From JABDJZ01 sp047619685 (GTDB lineage Bacteria; Bacteroidota; Rhodothermia; Rhodothermales; UBA10348), in contig JBLHLC010000015.1 in assembly GCA_047619685.1 (NCBI GenBank), positions 1-64,000 on the forward strand: a stretch of 64,000 nucleotides of DNA, in the 5' to 3' direction. Position numbers and translations under genes: made by a program. Below are positions 63,910-64,000 of this stretch, piece after piece. A model generated the notes under the pieces. That model was not told the DNA's origin and searched no databases. It was given only the letters and a program-made list of their open reading frames with translations. The number at the start of each line of letters is the position of its first letter. Position 1 is the stretch's first letter.

Positions 63910-64000
63910 ATGGGCTGGGATACAATAATTGGTCAAACGCGTGCCGTGTCCACGCTGCAGTCTGCCGTTTCTTCGGGCAGAGTGGCGCACGCGTACCTGT
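63910..64000 (+). CDS. holB: DNA polymerase III delta' subunit, N-terminal fragment (cut by window end)
   Basis: The first 30 codons of a clamp-loader subunit: from the ATG at 63910 the product reads GWDTIIGQTRAVSTLQSAV and then SGRVAHAYL, the start of the AAA+ fold shared by HolB and DnaX. The delta' form is preferred since IIGQ at residues 6-9 is followed by gRvaHAYL without a longer N-terminal part, but DnaX cannot be fully excluded because the rest lies outside the window. It is divergent from tRNA-Met. Confidence 0.75.
   Translation, partial: MGWDTIIGQTRAVSTLQSAVSSGRVAHAYL

Noticed and set aside
1..64000. CRISPR array, insertion sequence, prophage or rRNA
   Set aside because: No regularly spaced repeats, transposase or integrase motifs, phage genes or rRNA segments were seen on either strand.

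Overview
The window is about 64 kb of GC-rich bacterial chromosome, with 46 intact or edge-cut genes, two gene relics and two tRNAs. No rRNA, CRISPR array, insertion sequence or prophage was seen. The gene content points to the Bacteroidota/Rhodothermota side of the tree, most likely a Rhodothermota-like marine lineage. It has the type IX secretion proteins PorU and PorV, a SusC-type TonB receptor remnant, DUF5683-, DUF2007- and golvesin-domain proteins and a YhhN protein, with high GC and frequent GTG/TTG starts. This placement is inferred from families, not from a marker tree.

Layout. 1-5120: the end of nadA, an outer-membrane barrel protein, a LON-domain protein overlapping a metallo-hydrolase, then a membrane PAS sensor followed by a 95-residue stand-alone histidine-phosphotransfer-like domain. 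5383-18951: a tightly packed type IX secretion block (porU, porV, a large M6-like protein without the zinc motif, a peptidase/propeller/barrel protein, a TlpA-type thioredoxin, a DUF5683-like protein). 19070-24138: a DAACS symporter, a decayed galM, tRNA-Arg(CCG), an unusual sigma factor, a CPBP protease, a DUF2007 protein and cdsA. 24246-28275: a small membrane protein, mutL, tilS and hpt. 28300-31606: kynU, a KynB-like cyclase and an HD hydrolase on the minus strand. 31749-36208: a polysaccharide deacetylase-like gene, then a junction where a truncated susC runs into the 3' end of an opposing Ser/Thr kinase gene. 36209-44649: a membrane fusion protein, two RND transporters and tsaC. 44857-45030: a 35-codon membrane ORF ending in a strong hairpin. 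45070-53559: PAP2, isoaspartyl peptidase, YhhN, then GHL10 hydrolase, golvesin/amidase protein and an AmpG-like permease. 53585-59134: a TonB receptor, SpoIID protein, accD and tsaB on the minus strand. 59281-64000: an EF-G paralogue, a membrane-anchored amidase, a MamK-like actin, tRNA-Met and the start of holB.

How the genes may work together. PorU and PorV form the attachment module of type IX secretion, and the next gene carries a C-terminal sorting-type domain, so it is a likely substrate. The sensor and phosphotransfer pair directly upstream could regulate the block. GHL10, the amidase-like lipoprotein, the AmpG-like permease, SpoIID and the amidase before the MamK-like gene suggest a concentration of envelope and peptidoglycan remodelling genes. 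tsaC and tsaB both serve t6A synthesis and tilS serves tRNA-Ile decoding.

The points most worth attention are the MamK-like actin next to a cell-wall amidase, the apparently inactivated M6 peptidase in the PorU/PorV block, the peptidase/propeller/barrel fusion, the minimal sensor/phosphotransfer pair, the sigma factor with two region-4-like segments, and the susC/kinase junction.
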